Source: Streptomyces sp. ERV7 | GTDB lineage: Bacteria; Actinomycetota; Actinomycetes; Streptomycetales; Streptomycetaceae | Length of the DNA: 64,000 nt | Assembly: GCF_001653515.1 (NCBI RefSeq) | Contig: NZ_LYOY01000029.1 | Location: forward strand, 930,001-994,000 | Reading direction: 5' to 3' | Shown here: in pieces, positions 19,120 through 27,230 of the stretch | How the letters are laid out: each line of letters opens with the position of its first letter | Numbering within the stretch: position 1 is the first letter of the stretch | The notes under the pieces: model-generated | Seen by the model: only the letters and a program-made list of their open reading frames with translations | Databases searched by the model: none | Told to the model about the DNA's origin: nothing | Program-made: the position numbers and the translations under genes

Positions 19120-19135
19120 GCACCCTGGGCACAGG

Positions 19136-19173
19136 GAAGGGCCCCCGGAACCGTTCGGTTCCGGGGGCCCTTC
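19136..19173. terminator. Bidirectional terminator between hydrolase and PTS gene
   Basis: A 17-bp perfect stem (arms beginning GAAGGGCCCCCGGAACC) with a 4-base loop lies between the two converging stop codons. Confidence 0.85.
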
Positions 19174-19191
19174 TCGCGTAACCCGTGCGGC

Positions 19192-20454
19192 TTACGCCTT
19201 CGTCAGGTCCTCGATCTCCTCCTCGGGCTCACGGCCCGGGGTGGTGAGGTTGAACTTGGTGATCGCGAAGCGGAAGACCACGTAGTAGATCGCCGCGAAG
19301 ACCAGGCCGATCGGGATGATCATCCATGGCTTGGTCGCGTGGTTCCAGTTCAGGATGTAGTCGATCGCACCGGCGGAGAAGCTGAAGCCGTGGTGCACGC
19401 CCAGCGCCCAGGTGACGGCCATCGAGACAGCGGTCAGGACGGCGTGGATCACGTACAGGACCGGCGCGATGAACATGAACGCGAACTCGATCGGCTCGGT
19501 GATACCGGTGACGAACGAGGTCAGCGCGAGCGAGATCATCATGCCGCCGACGGCCTTGCGGCGCTCGGGGCGGGCGCAGTGCGTGATCGCCAGGGCGGCG
19601 GCCGGCAGCGCGAACATCATGATCGGGAAGAAGCCGGACATGAACTGGCCGGCGGTCGGGTCACCGTGGAAGAAGCGCGGCAGGTCGCCGTGCCACATCG
19701 TGCCGGTGGAGTCCTTGAAGTCGCCGATCTCCTGCCAGGCGACCGTGTTCACGAACTGGTGCATGCCGATCGGCAGCAGGGCGCGGTTGACGACACCGAA
19801 GATGCCCGCGCCGACGGCGCCGAGACCGGTCATCCACTCGCCGAAGTTGGTGATGACATCACCGATCGGCTCCCAGACCAGGCCGAAGAGCACGCCCATG
19901 GCGGTGCCGACGAAGGCCATGATGATCGGGACGAGCCGACGGCCGTTGAAGAAGCCGAGCCAGTCGACCAGCTTGGTGCGGTGGTACTTCTGCCAGATGA
20001 CGGCGGCCAGCAGGCCCATCACTATGCCGCCGAAGACCTTGGGGTCGTTGTACGTCGCGGCGACGTCGACACCCTTGTTGGCGGTGGTGTTGACCACGGC
20101 GTCGGACACCGGGAACGCGGTGAGCACGTTCTTGTAGACCAGGAAGCCGACCAGCGCGGCGAGCGCGGTCGAGCCGTCGGCCTTCTTGGCGAAACCGATC
20201 GCGATGCCGACGCAGAACAGCAGCGGCAGATTGGCGAAGACCGCGTCACCGGCGGTCGAGAAGACCGTGGCGACCTTCCCCCAGCCGAGGCCGTCCTTGC
20301 CGAACACATCGGGCTGACCGAGGCGGAGCAGAATGCCCGCGGCGGGCAGTACGGCGATCGGCAGCTGAAGGCTGCGGCCGACCTTCTGCAGACCCTGGAA
20401 CAGGCCGGCACCCCGCTTCTTCGCGGGCGCCGCCGTAGCGGTATCCGTACTCAT
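19192..20454 (-). CDS. nagE2: PTS N-acetylglucosamine-type EIIC permease (NagE2-like)
   Basis: A 420-residue sugar permease of the glucose/GlcNAc PTS family, made only of the EIIC domain (PTS_EIIC). About ten membrane segments; conserved stretches SLQLPIAVLPAAGILLRLGQPDVFG, GFFNGRRLVPIIM and TSFVTGITEPIEF. The EIIB function must come from a separate protein, encoded at 22277. The ATG at 20454 is preferred to the TTG just before it. Two DasR-type sites lie about 90-110 bp upstream, so expression should be de-repressed when GlcNAc metabolites bind DasR. Confidence 0.9.
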   Translation of the reverse strand: MSTDTATAAPAKKRGAGLFQGLQKVGRSLQLPIAVLPAAGILLRLGQPDVFGKDGLGWGKVATVFSTAGDAVFANLPLLFCVGIAIGFAKKADGSTALAALVGFLVYKNVLTAFPVSDAVVNTTANKGVDVAATYNDPKVFGGIVMGLLAAVIWQKYHRTKLVDWLGFFNGRRLVPIIMAFVGTAMGVLFGLVWEPIGDVITNFGEWMTGLGAVGAGIFGVVNRALLPIGMHQFVNTVAWQEIGDFKDSTGTMWHGDLPRFFHGDPTAGQFMSGFFPIMMFALPAAALAITHCARPERRKAVGGMMISLALTSFVTGITEPIEFAFMFIAPVLYVIHAVLTAVSMAVTWALGVHHGFSFSAGAIDYILNWNHATKPWMIIPIGLVFAAIYYVVFRFAITKFNLTTPGREPEEEIEDLTKA

Positions 20455-20544
20455 CAACTTCCTCCAGTTGGCAAGGCGCCGCCCGGGGACATGGAAAAGT
20501 ACGGGGGACGGCGGCGTCTCAAGGGGGGAACGCGGTGAAGCCCG

Positions 20545-20577
20545 CGTGGTCTACACCACTGACTGGTGTAGACCAGT
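20545..20577 (-). promoter_or_regulatory. Two adjacent DasR-responsive elements (dre) upstream of nagE2
   Basis: ACTGGTGTAGACCAGT at 20562-20577 is a near-perfect palindrome matching the known dre consensus ACTGGTCTAGACCACT. A second one, TGGTCTACACCA, sits immediately next to it (20545-20560). Confidence 0.88.
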
Positions 20578-20652
20578 TGTAGCACGGTGAGGGTTAGATA
20601 AGGAACCTGCAATTTTCGTGTGCTGAGCCATACACTCCGGCATGACGGACAA

Positions 20653-20680
20653 AGGCCCCGGACCCTGGGGTCCGAGGCCT
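20653..20680 (-). terminator. Terminator downstream of the second EIIC gene
   Basis: Stem AGGCC-CGGACC with complement around loop CTGG, 34 bp past the EIIC stop. Confidence 0.7.
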
Positions 20681-20713
20681 CTGCCGTGCCACCGCTTGGT
20701 TATGCCGCCGTTA

Positions 20714-22009
20714 TTACTTCGTGTTCTCCCGCTCGATCTCCTCTTCCAGTTCCTCCGGCTCGCGGCCGGGGGTGGGGAGGTCGAACTTGGTGATCGCGAA
20801 ACGGAAGATCGCGTAATAGACGACCGCGAAGACCAGGCCGATCGGAATGATCAGCCAGGGCTTCGTCGCCAGGTTCCAGTTGATGACGTAGTCGATCAGA
20901 CCGGCCGAGAAGCTGAAGCCGTCCTTGACGCCCAGCGCCCAGCTCACCGCCATCGAGACACCGGTGAGCACCGCGTGGATCGCGTACAGCAGCGGCGCGA
21001 TGAAGAGGAACGAGTACTCGATCGGCTCGGTGATACCGGTGACGAACGAGGTCAGGCCGACCGACAGCATCAGACCGCCCACCTGCTTGCGGCGGTGCGG
21101 CTTGGCGCAGTGGGTGATCGCCAGGGCGGCCGCGGGCAGCGCGAACATCATGATGGGGAAGAAGCCGGTGGTGAACTGGCCCGCGTCCTTGTCGCCCGCC
21201 AGGAACATGCTGATGTCGCCGTGGACCACGGTCCCGTCCGGCTTGGTGAAGCTGCCGAACTGGAACCAGATGGGCACGTTGAGGAACTGGTGCAGACCGA
21301 TGACGAGCAGCGCGCGGTTGGCGACGCCGAAGATGCCCGCGCCCCAGGCGTCGAGTCCCACCAGCCAGTCGCTGAAGCTCTCCAGGGCGTCGCCGATCGG
21401 CGGCCAGACCCACAGGCAGATCGCGGCGAAGGCGATGGCGACGAACGACATGATGATGGGGACGAGCCGGCGCCCGTTGAAGAAGCCGAGCCAGTCGACC
21501 AGCTTGACCCGGTGGTAGCGCTGCCAGAACCAGGCGGCGAGCAGGCCCATGACGATGCCGCCGAAGACGCCGGGGTTCTGGTACGTGAAGGCCGCGACCG
21601 TTCCGTCGTTGGCCTGGCACCCCGCCGAGATCACCTTCGCGCCGGCGGCGCAGTCCTTGGGGAACTGGTGCAGCACGTTGTAGTAGACGAGGAATCCGGC
21701 CACGGCGGCGAGCGCGGTGGAGCCGTCCGACTTCTTGGCCATGCCGATGGCGACGCCGATGCAGAACAGCAGCGGCAGGCCGATGTTGGCGTCCAGCAGC
21801 GCGCCGCCCGCACCGGCCATGACCTTGGCGACGTCGGTCCAGCCGAGCCCGTCCTTGCCGAAGACGTCGGGCTGGCCGAGCCGGTTGAGGATGCCGGCCG
21901 CGGGCAGCACGGCGATCGGCAGCTGGAGGCTGCGGCCCATCTTCTGGAGGTTCTGGAACGCGCCGTTCCACCACTTCGGCCGGTCCACTGCCGCGCTGTC
22001 CGCGCTCAT
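20714..22009 (-). CDS. malX2: PTS EIIC permease, second copy (MalX2-like)
   Basis: A 431-residue paralogue of the EIIC upstream-neighbour, sharing SLQLPIAVLPAAGILNRLGQPDVFG, GFFNGRRLVPIIM and TSFVTGITEPIEY. It also lacks an EIIB domain. It carries a Cys-containing insert (DCAAGAKVISAGCQANDG) in an extracellular loop that the other copy lacks. ATG start at 22009. It is divergent from the EIIB gene, and one DasR site lies in the shared gap. The two EIIC genes probably arose by duplication and may differ in sugar range. Confidence 0.9.
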   Translation of the reverse strand: MSADSAAVDRPKWWNGAFQNLQKMGRSLQLPIAVLPAAGILNRLGQPDVFGKDGLGWTDVAKVMAGAGGALLDANIGLPLLFCIGVAIGMAKKSDGSTALAAVAGFLVYYNVLHQFPKDCAAGAKVISAGCQANDGTVAAFTYQNPGVFGGIVMGLLAAWFWQRYHRVKLVDWLGFFNGRRLVPIIMSFVAIAFAAICLWVWPPIGDALESFSDWLVGLDAWGAGIFGVANRALLVIGLHQFLNVPIWFQFGSFTKPDGTVVHGDISMFLAGDKDAGQFTTGFFPIMMFALPAAALAITHCAKPHRRKQVGGLMLSVGLTSFVTGITEPIEYSFLFIAPLLYAIHAVLTGVSMAVSWALGVKDGFSFSAGLIDYVINWNLATKPWLIIPIGLVFAVVYYAIFRFAITKFDLPTPGREPEELEEEIERENTK

Positions 22010-22068
22010 CGGCGACCCTCCGTCCCGTCCGTCCCGTCGGAACAAGCCAGTTCCGGGGTGCGTTGCAC

Positions 22069-22084
22069 ACTGGTGTAGACCAGT
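22069..22084. promoter_or_regulatory. DasR-responsive element between malX2 and nagF
   Basis: ACTGGTGTAGACCAGT, identical to the site before nagE2, lies 60 bp upstream of malX2 and about 190 bp upstream of the EIIB gene, so one site can serve both directions. Confidence 0.88.
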
Positions 22085-22276
22085 TGCGGTATCGTCCGGA
22101 GCCTGGCCGCACGGGCGCGGTACCGGTGATCGCCATCCTTGGCCAGCGCGCGGAGGCTCGCTCGCGTAACTGGGCCAAACGTGCGTTACGGTGACAAAGC
22201 GGAACCGCGGTCGGCAGGACCGGCCGGACCTGCGGTGCGCCGCCACAGCGTTCTTTGAAAGAACAGGGAGACAGAC

Positions 22277-22510
22277 ATGGCCAGCAAGGCTGAGAAGATC
22301 GTCGCCGGGCTCGGCGGTATCGAGAACATCGAAGAGGTCGAGGGCTGCATCACCCGCCTCCGCACCGAGGTCATTGACCCGAGCAAGGTCGACGAGGCCG
22401 CGCTGAAGGCCGCCGGCGCGCATGGCGTCGTCAAGATGGGCACCGCGATCCAGGTCGTCATCGGCACGGACGCGGACCCGATCGCGGCGGACATCGAAGA
22501 CATGATGTGA
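22277..22510 (+). CDS. nagF: PTS EIIB phosphotransfer protein for GlcNAc (NagF-like)
   Basis: A 77-residue free-standing EIIB domain. The phosphorylated Cys is in VEGCITRLRTEV (residue 24), the family signature. It passes phosphate from Crr (EIIA) to the sugar bound by the EIIC permeases encoded next door. A GGGAGA site lies 6-11 bases before the ATG. It is divergent from the EIIC gene and shares a DasR site; a terminator follows at once. Confidence 0.95.
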   Translation: MASKAEKIVAGLGGIENIEEVEGCITRLRTEVIDPSKVDEAALKAAGAHGVVKMGTAIQVVIGTDADPIAADIEDMM

Positions 22511-22525
22511 CCGACGCGTCACGCT

Positions 22526-22562
22526 GAAGAGGGGCCTTCCCGCGACGGGAGGGCCCCTCTTC
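22526..22562 (+). terminator. Terminator after nagF
   Basis: A long stem beginning GAAGAGGGGCC with its complement, 15 bp after the stop codon. Confidence 0.85.
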
Positions 22563-22620
22563 ACGTCTGCCCCGCGCGCGCCCTGAAGGGCCCGGTGGGG
22601 TCCCTTCCGACGTGCGGCCC

Positions 22621-22724
22621 GTGCACCTCTCGACCCCGGGATTCGCCTGCGGCCGTGCACCTCTCGACCCCGGGATTCGCCTGCGGCCCGTGCGCCTCTC
22701 GGCCCCGGGATTCGCCTGCGGGCC
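22621..22724. repeat. Tandem repeat, three units of 34-35 bp
   Basis: Units start at 22621, 22655 and 22690. The first two are essentially identical and the third has a few changes. There are no unique spacers, so this is not a CRISPR array. The unit's end, TTCGCCTGCGGGCC, is found again near 25680-25693. Confidence 0.85.
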
Positions 22725-22738
22725 GGTGGTGGGTTGCT

Positions 22739-22949
22739 CGCGCAGTTCCCCGCGCCCCTAAAGGCCGGTGGCTGAGCTCGCGTTCCCCGGCTGCGGCCGA
22801 CCACGGGCTGAGGGGCGCGGGGAACTGCGCGACCAGCCACCCACGGTCTGCGGATCCAGAGGGTTCAGGGGCGCGGGGAACTGCGCGAGCAACCACCCAC
22901 CGGCCCGCAGGTGAAGTCCGGGCACAAAAGGGGCGCGGGGAACTGCGCG
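22739..22949. repeat. Cluster of four dispersed 20-bp repeats
   Basis: Copies at 22739-22758 (reverse), 22812-22831, 22868-22887 and 22930-22949 (forward) of GGGGCGCGGGGAACTGCGCG. The 432-bp gap between nagF's terminator and the luciferase-like gene holds these copies and the tandem repeat; I see no gene in it. Confidence 0.9.
22799..22894. repeat. 96-bp perfect direct repeat, copy A
   Basis: Identical base for base to 25819-25914. It includes two of the 20-bp repeats. The two copies flank the luciferase-like and PHP genes. Confidence 0.9.
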
Positions 22950-22994
22950 ACCAGCCACCCACCGGCCCGCAGGTGAAGTCCGGGCCCAGAACCG

Positions 22995-23837
22995 TCAGGC
23001 CGCTGTCGCCAGGAGCGGGGTGAAGTCGTCCAGGGTTTTCCGGACCGTCGACTCGTCGGCCGACGGGAGCTGGAGGACGACCTCCTCGATGCCCAGGCCC
23101 GCGTAGTGCGCCAGCTTGCCCGGATCGGGCAGAACCGCGTACGGGACGACCCGGAGGTCGCCCGGGGTACGCCCCGCCGCCGACCACGCCGCCCGCAGCA
23201 CCGGCAGGGACTCCGTGAGCCCCCGCCCCCCGATCGGCATCCACCCGTCCGCGAACTCCGCGATGTGCGCGAACAGCTTCGGCCCGGCCGCGCCGCCGAC
23301 CAGCAGCCGGGGCGCCCCACCGCGCACCGGCTTGGGGTGCGCCTCACTGGCCCGTACCGAGCCGTGCGGCCCCTCGTACGCCGTCGGCTTCTCCGCCCAC
23401 AGCGCCTTCATCAGCGCGATACGGTCGCGCACCAGCTCGCGGCGCGTGGACCACTCCACCCCGTGGTCGGCGGCCTCCTCGCGGTTCCAGCCGTAGCCGA
23501 CGCCGAGTGTGAAGCGGCCGCCCGAGAGGTGGTCCAGGGTGGCGGCCTGCTTGGCCAGGTCGATCGGGTCGTGCTGGGCGACCAGCGTGATGCCGGTGCC
23601 CAGCTCCAGCGACCCGGTGACGGCGGCCACCTGCCCGAGCGCGACGAAGGGGTCCAGGGTGCGGCCGTACTGGCGCGGCAGCTCGCCACCCGGCGGGTAC
23701 GGCGAGAGCCGCTCGACGGGGATGTGCGTGTGCTCCGGCAGATACAGGCCGCTGAATCCGCGCTGCTCCAGCTCGCGGGCGAGCCGGACGGGAGTGATCG
23801 TCTCGTCGGTGAGGAAGATCGTGGTGGCGATACGCAT
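22995..23837 (-). CDS. F420/FMN-dependent luciferase-like oxidoreductase
   Basis: A 280-residue TIM-barrel protein of the bacterial luciferase family, in the TIGR03619-type F420-dependent group common in actinomycetes. Conserved parts are the N-terminal beta strand MRIATTIFLTDETI, LPEHTHIP, LDPFVALGQVAAVTGSLELGTGITLV and the SGGRFTLGVGYGWNREEAADHG cofactor loop. Substrate unknown. The ATG at 23837 has AGGAAG just upstream and is preferred to a GTG two codons before. It is divergent from the PHP gene; both are bracketed by the 96-bp repeats. Confidence 0.9.
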   Translation of the reverse strand: MRIATTIFLTDETITPVRLARELEQRGFSGLYLPEHTHIPVERLSPYPPGGELPRQYGRTLDPFVALGQVAAVTGSLELGTGITLVAQHDPIDLAKQAATLDHLSGGRFTLGVGYGWNREEAADHGVEWSTRRELVRDRIALMKALWAEKPTAYEGPHGSVRASEAHPKPVRGGAPRLLVGGAAGPKLFAHIAEFADGWMPIGGRGLTESLPVLRAAWSAAGRTPGDLRVVPYAVLPDPGKLAHYAGLGIEEVVLQLPSADESTVRKTLDDFTPLLATAA

Positions 23838-24050
23838 GCCCACTTCCTATCCCCCCGCCCCCACAGGTGCAAGGGATCCCGCCCGGCCACCACCGCCACG
23901 GACCAGCCATGGACCGGCCACGGACCGGCCACGGACCGGACACCGCCCAACCGCCGCCCCTTGCCCCGGAGTTCACACGCGCGTACGACTGTGGGCAGCG
24001 ACGGACACGAACCGACAGGCACCCCTTCCATCCCGCCGGGAGCAGACGCC

Positions 24051-25619
24051 ATGACCGGATCCGAGGACAGAGCCCAGGACGCGCCCCAGGGCGGCGCGCA
24101 CGACAGGACCATCGGCCGGCGCGGGCTGTTCGTGACGGGAGCGGCCACCGCGCTTACGTTGGGAACCGTGAGCTTCGCGAACGCGGCCCCCGGCGGCAGC
24201 GGCAGCGGCGGCGGCGGCGGCCCCGGTGAGACGACCCGGGTCGTCTCCGGCACGCTGCCGCCCGGCGCGCCCGACTTCGTCTATCTGCCGGTGGAGGTCC
24301 CGCGCGGGGTGCGCGAGCTGGCCGTGTCGTACGCGTACGAGAAGGCGACGGTCCCGGCGGGCACCCAGAACAACGCCCTGGACATCGGCGTCTTCGACGA
24401 GCGCGGCACGGAGCTGGGCGGCCGGGGCTTCCGGGGCTGGTCGGGCGGCGCCCGCACCGAGTTCTTCATCCGGGCGGACGCGGCGACGCCCGGCTACATC
24501 CCCGGGCCGGTGCGCGCCGGGACCTGGCACATCGCGCTCGGCCCGTACACGGTCGCGCCGCAGGGACTGCCGTACACGGTGACGATCACCCTGAAGTACG
24601 GAGAGCGGGGCAGCACGCCCGCACCCGTCTACCCGCCGACCCGGGCCAAGGGGCGCGGCCGGGCCTGGTACCGGGGCGACTGCCACCTGCACTCCTGGTA
24701 CTCGGACGGCAAGCGCACCCCCGCCGAGATCGCGGCGCTGGCGCGGGCGGCGGGCCTGGACTTCATCAACACGTCCGAGCACAACACCCACTCCTCGCAC
24801 TCCGCGTGGGAGGGGCTGTGGGGCGACGACCTGCTGATCCTCACCGGCGAGGAGATCACCACCCGCAACGGGCACGTGCTGGCCCTCGGCACCGACCCGG
24901 GCACCTTCGTCGACTGGCGCTACCGCGCCCGCGACAACCGCTTCGGCCACTTCGCCCGGGAGATCCGCCGCGCCGGGGGCCTGGTCGTCCCGGCACATCC
25001 GCACGCCACCTGCGTCGGGTGCAACTGGAAGTTCGGGTTCGGCGAGGCGGACGCGGTGGAGGTGTGGAACGGGCCGTACACGCCCGACGACGAGGTCTCG
25101 CTCCAGGAGTGGGACAACACGCTGGCGGCGGCGGGGCGTTCGGGTGGCCGCTGGACTCCCGCGATGGGCAACAGCGACGCGCACCGCGACCCGGACCGGA
25201 TCGGTGGCCCCCAGACCGTGGTGCTGGCCGACGAACTCTCCCGCGACGCCATCCAGGCGGGCCTGAAGGCGGGCCGGTCCTACGTGGCGGAGTCCTCGGC
25301 CGTGTCCCTCGCCTTCACCGTCTCGGGCGGCCGGGGCGGCCACGCGGGCATCGGGGAGCGGCTGCGGGTGGCTCGCGACGAGCCGGTGACGGTACGGCTG
25401 GATGTCACGGGCGCGCCGGGCTGCACGGCCGCGTTCGTGACGGACCAGGGGACGTTGTTCACCACGGTGCTGCCGGGGGTGGGGGCGGGGAGCGCGGAGT
25501 GGCGTACGACGGGGTCGTACGCGACGTACGTACGCGCCGAGGTCCGCCACGCCCCCCTGGTACCGGGCCTACCGGGTCCCCTGACCGCGTTCACGAACCC
25601 GGTATTCCTGGACACGTAG
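24051..25619 (+). CDS. Tat-secreted PHP-domain metal-dependent phosphoesterase
   Basis: A 522-residue exported protein. The N-terminus has a twin-arginine signal, TIGRRGLFVTGAATALTLG, then a Gly/Ser linker and a beta-rich domain at about 60-200. The PHP domain follows from about residue 205: GDCHLHSWYSDGKRTPAEIAALA, SEHNTHSS, EEITTRNGHVLAL, VPAHPHA and GNSDAHRDP supply the metal-binding His and Asp residues. A C-terminal beta domain closes the protein. Extracellular PHP proteins are thought to be phosphodiesterases; the substrate here is unknown. No typical close ribosome site besides GGGAGCA upstream of the ATG. Confidence 0.88.
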   Translation: MTGSEDRAQDAPQGGAHDRTIGRRGLFVTGAATALTLGTVSFANAAPGGSGSGGGGGPGETTRVVSGTLPPGAPDFVYLPVEVPRGVRELAVSYAYEKATVPAGTQNNALDIGVFDERGTELGGRGFRGWSGGARTEFFIRADAATPGYIPGPVRAGTWHIALGPYTVAPQGLPYTVTITLKYGERGSTPAPVYPPTRAKGRGRAWYRGDCHLHSWYSDGKRTPAEIAALARAAGLDFINTSEHNTHSSHSAWEGLWGDDLLILTGEEITTRNGHVLALGTDPGTFVDWRYRARDNRFGHFAREIRRAGGLVVPAHPHATCVGCNWKFGFGEADAVEVWNGPYTPDDEVSLQEWDNTLAAAGRSGGRWTPAMGNSDAHRDPDRIGGPQTVVLADELSRDAIQAGLKAGRSYVAESSAVSLAFTVSGGRGGHAGIGERLRVARDEPVTVRLDVTGAPGCTAAFVTDQGTLFTTVLPGVGAGSAEWRTTGSYATYVRAEVRHAPLVPGLPGPLTAFTNPVFLDT

Positions 25620-25645
25620 TCACCTGCGGGCCGTGGTGGCTTGCT

Positions 25646-25907
25646 CGCGCAGTTCCCCGCGGTGCTTTGGGCCCGGGGTTCGCCTGCGGGCCGGTGGGGG
25701 CCGGCCGCGCAGTTCCCCGCGCCCCTCAGGGGGTTGGCGGCAGCCAGAGAACCCAGCTCAGCCACAGGCCTTCAGGGGCGCGGGGAACTGCGCGAGCAAC
25801 CGAGTACGACCCGCAGCTGACCACGGGCTGAGGGGCGCGGGGAACTGCGCGACCAGCCACCCACGGTCTGCGGATCCAGAGGGTTCAGGGGCGCGGGGAA
25901 CTGCGCG
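25646..25907. repeat. Cluster of five dispersed 20-bp repeats
   Basis: Copies at 25646-25661 (reverse, partial), 25706-25725 (reverse), 25775-25794, 25832-25851 and 25888-25907 (forward). The 345-bp gap between the PHP gene and the kinase gene consists almost wholly of these; I see no gene in it. Confidence 0.9.
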
Positions 25908-25914
25908 AGCAACC
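25819..25914. repeat. 96-bp perfect direct repeat, copy B
   Basis: Second copy of 22799-22894, same orientation, 3020 bp apart. Confidence 0.9.
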
Positions 25915-25964
25915 CGCCACCGGGCCGCAGGCGGACAGGGGGTTCGGGGTGCCGCCCCGGGGGG

Positions 25965-27068
25965 TCAGGCCGTGCCGGACGGCAACGTCGCCTCCACCTC
26001 GTACGTGCTCGCCGTACGGCGAGTGCGCAGCGCACCCCCCATGCTCTCCACCCGCTCCCGCATCGAGAACGTCCCCGTCCCCGACGACACCGGCGCCGTC
26101 GGCGGCACCGCGGACGGCAGGCCGTTGCGGACGTGGACGACGAGTTCGCCGCCCCGGACGTCGATCGTCACCGCGACCCCCTCGCCCCGCGCGTGCTTCA
26201 CCGCGTTGGTGAGGCATTCCTGGACCACCCGGTAGACGGCGGCCTGGCGCAGGGGGGACACCCCATACGCGCGCTCGGCCACATCGAGGGTCACCGGCGT
26301 CCCGGCCCGGCGGGTCTCCGCCGCCAGGGACGGGAGGCCATCGAGCCCCGGTGTCGCCGTCCGTTCGTCCGCCCGTGCCACAAGGATCTCGTTCAGCATC
26401 AGGTGCGCACGCCGCGCCGTCTCCGCCAGGGAGTCGAAGTCCTGCTCGTGCGGGCCGCCCAGGGCCCGCCGGGCGCGGACCTCCGCCGTCACCGCCAGCA
26501 TCGTCAGCTCGCGCCCCACCATGTCGTGGACGTCCCGCGCCACCGACGCCCGCTCGGCCTGCACCGCCTGGAGCGCCTCCACCTCGCGTACGAGATCCTG
26601 GCGGTACGTCGCCACGCCCACCGCCGCCGACAGCACCCCGATCGGCACCACGATGCTCAGGTACGAGCTGAGCGTCTCCGAGCGGTGCCCCAGCCAGTCG
26701 GGTACGTAGTACAGCGCGCTCGCCACCGCCACGTACAGCACCGTCGCCACCACCGCCGTACGGCGGCCCCGGAAGCGGCCCAGCGAGTACAGCGCGAACT
26801 GGAGCAGAGTGAGCTGGTGCAGCCAGCCGAGGAAGAGCAGGGCGGCCAGATACGGGATCCACGGCCATCTGCGGCGCAGCAGCAGCGTGGCCGAGCCCGC
26901 CGCGAGCACCGGCGGCACCGTGGCCCCGGTCAGGGAGTTGTCCGCCGCCGCCAGACCCGGCACATCGATGATCATCAGCGCGAACGCGGCCAGTGCGATC
27001 AGTACGTCCAGGGCCCGGTCGTCACCCAGCGCGCGCCGCAGCGCGGAGGCGGGGGACGGAGCGGACAT
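25965..27068 (-). CDS. Orphan sensor histidine kinase (HisKA_3 type)
   Basis: A 367-residue kinase of the NarL-partner class. Four to six hydrophobic segments occupy residues 20-165. The dimerisation region has ERASVARDVHDMVGRELTML, where His is the phosphorylated residue, followed by a HATPase domain with ECLTNAVKHARG (N box) and SGTGTFSMRERVESMGG (G boxes, shortened). There is no response regulator beside it, which is unusual for this class. The start is unclear: an ATG four codons upstream is possible, and neither has a good ribosome site. Confidence 0.88.
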   Translation of the reverse strand: MSAPSPASALRRALGDDRALDVLIALAAFALMIIDVPGLAAADNSLTGATVPPVLAAGSATLLLRRRWPWIPYLAALLFLGWLHQLTLLQFALYSLGRFRGRRTAVVATVLYVAVASALYYVPDWLGHRSETLSSYLSIVVPIGVLSAAVGVATYRQDLVREVEALQAVQAERASVARDVHDMVGRELTMLAVTAEVRARRALGGPHEQDFDSLAETARRAHLMLNEILVARADERTATPGLDGLPSLAAETRRAGTPVTLDVAERAYGVSPLRQAAVYRVVQECLTNAVKHARGEGVAVTIDVRGGELVVHVRNGLPSAVPPTAPVSSGTGTFSMRERVESMGGALRTRRTASTYEVEATLPSGTA

Positions 27069-27183
27069 GCCTTCCATCATGCAAGGTCTTTGGACCTTTT
27101 ATGGCTGACTTTCGACCCTTGTTGGGGGCTAATCGCGTGATTTGACCCACGTCGAGCGCCCAGGCACGAGAACGGATGCAACA

Positions 27184-27220
27184 GCAGGGGCCCCGGACCG
27201 TAGCGGTCCGGGGCCCCTGC
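27184..27220 (-). terminator. Terminator of valS
   Basis: A 16-bp stem beginning GCAGGGGCCCCGGACC with a 5-base loop, 10 bp past the valS stop codon. Confidence 0.85.
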
Positions 27221-27230
27221 ACGGCCTTCG

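Noticed and set aside
22621..22949. Possible CRISPR array
   Set aside because: Repeats are directly adjacent or irregularly spaced with no unique spacers of constant length and no cas genes.
27083..27100. Small palindrome AAGGTC-N4-GACCTT upstream of the kinase as an operator
   Set aside because: It may be a chance hairpin; only one copy, and the kinase start itself is uncertain.
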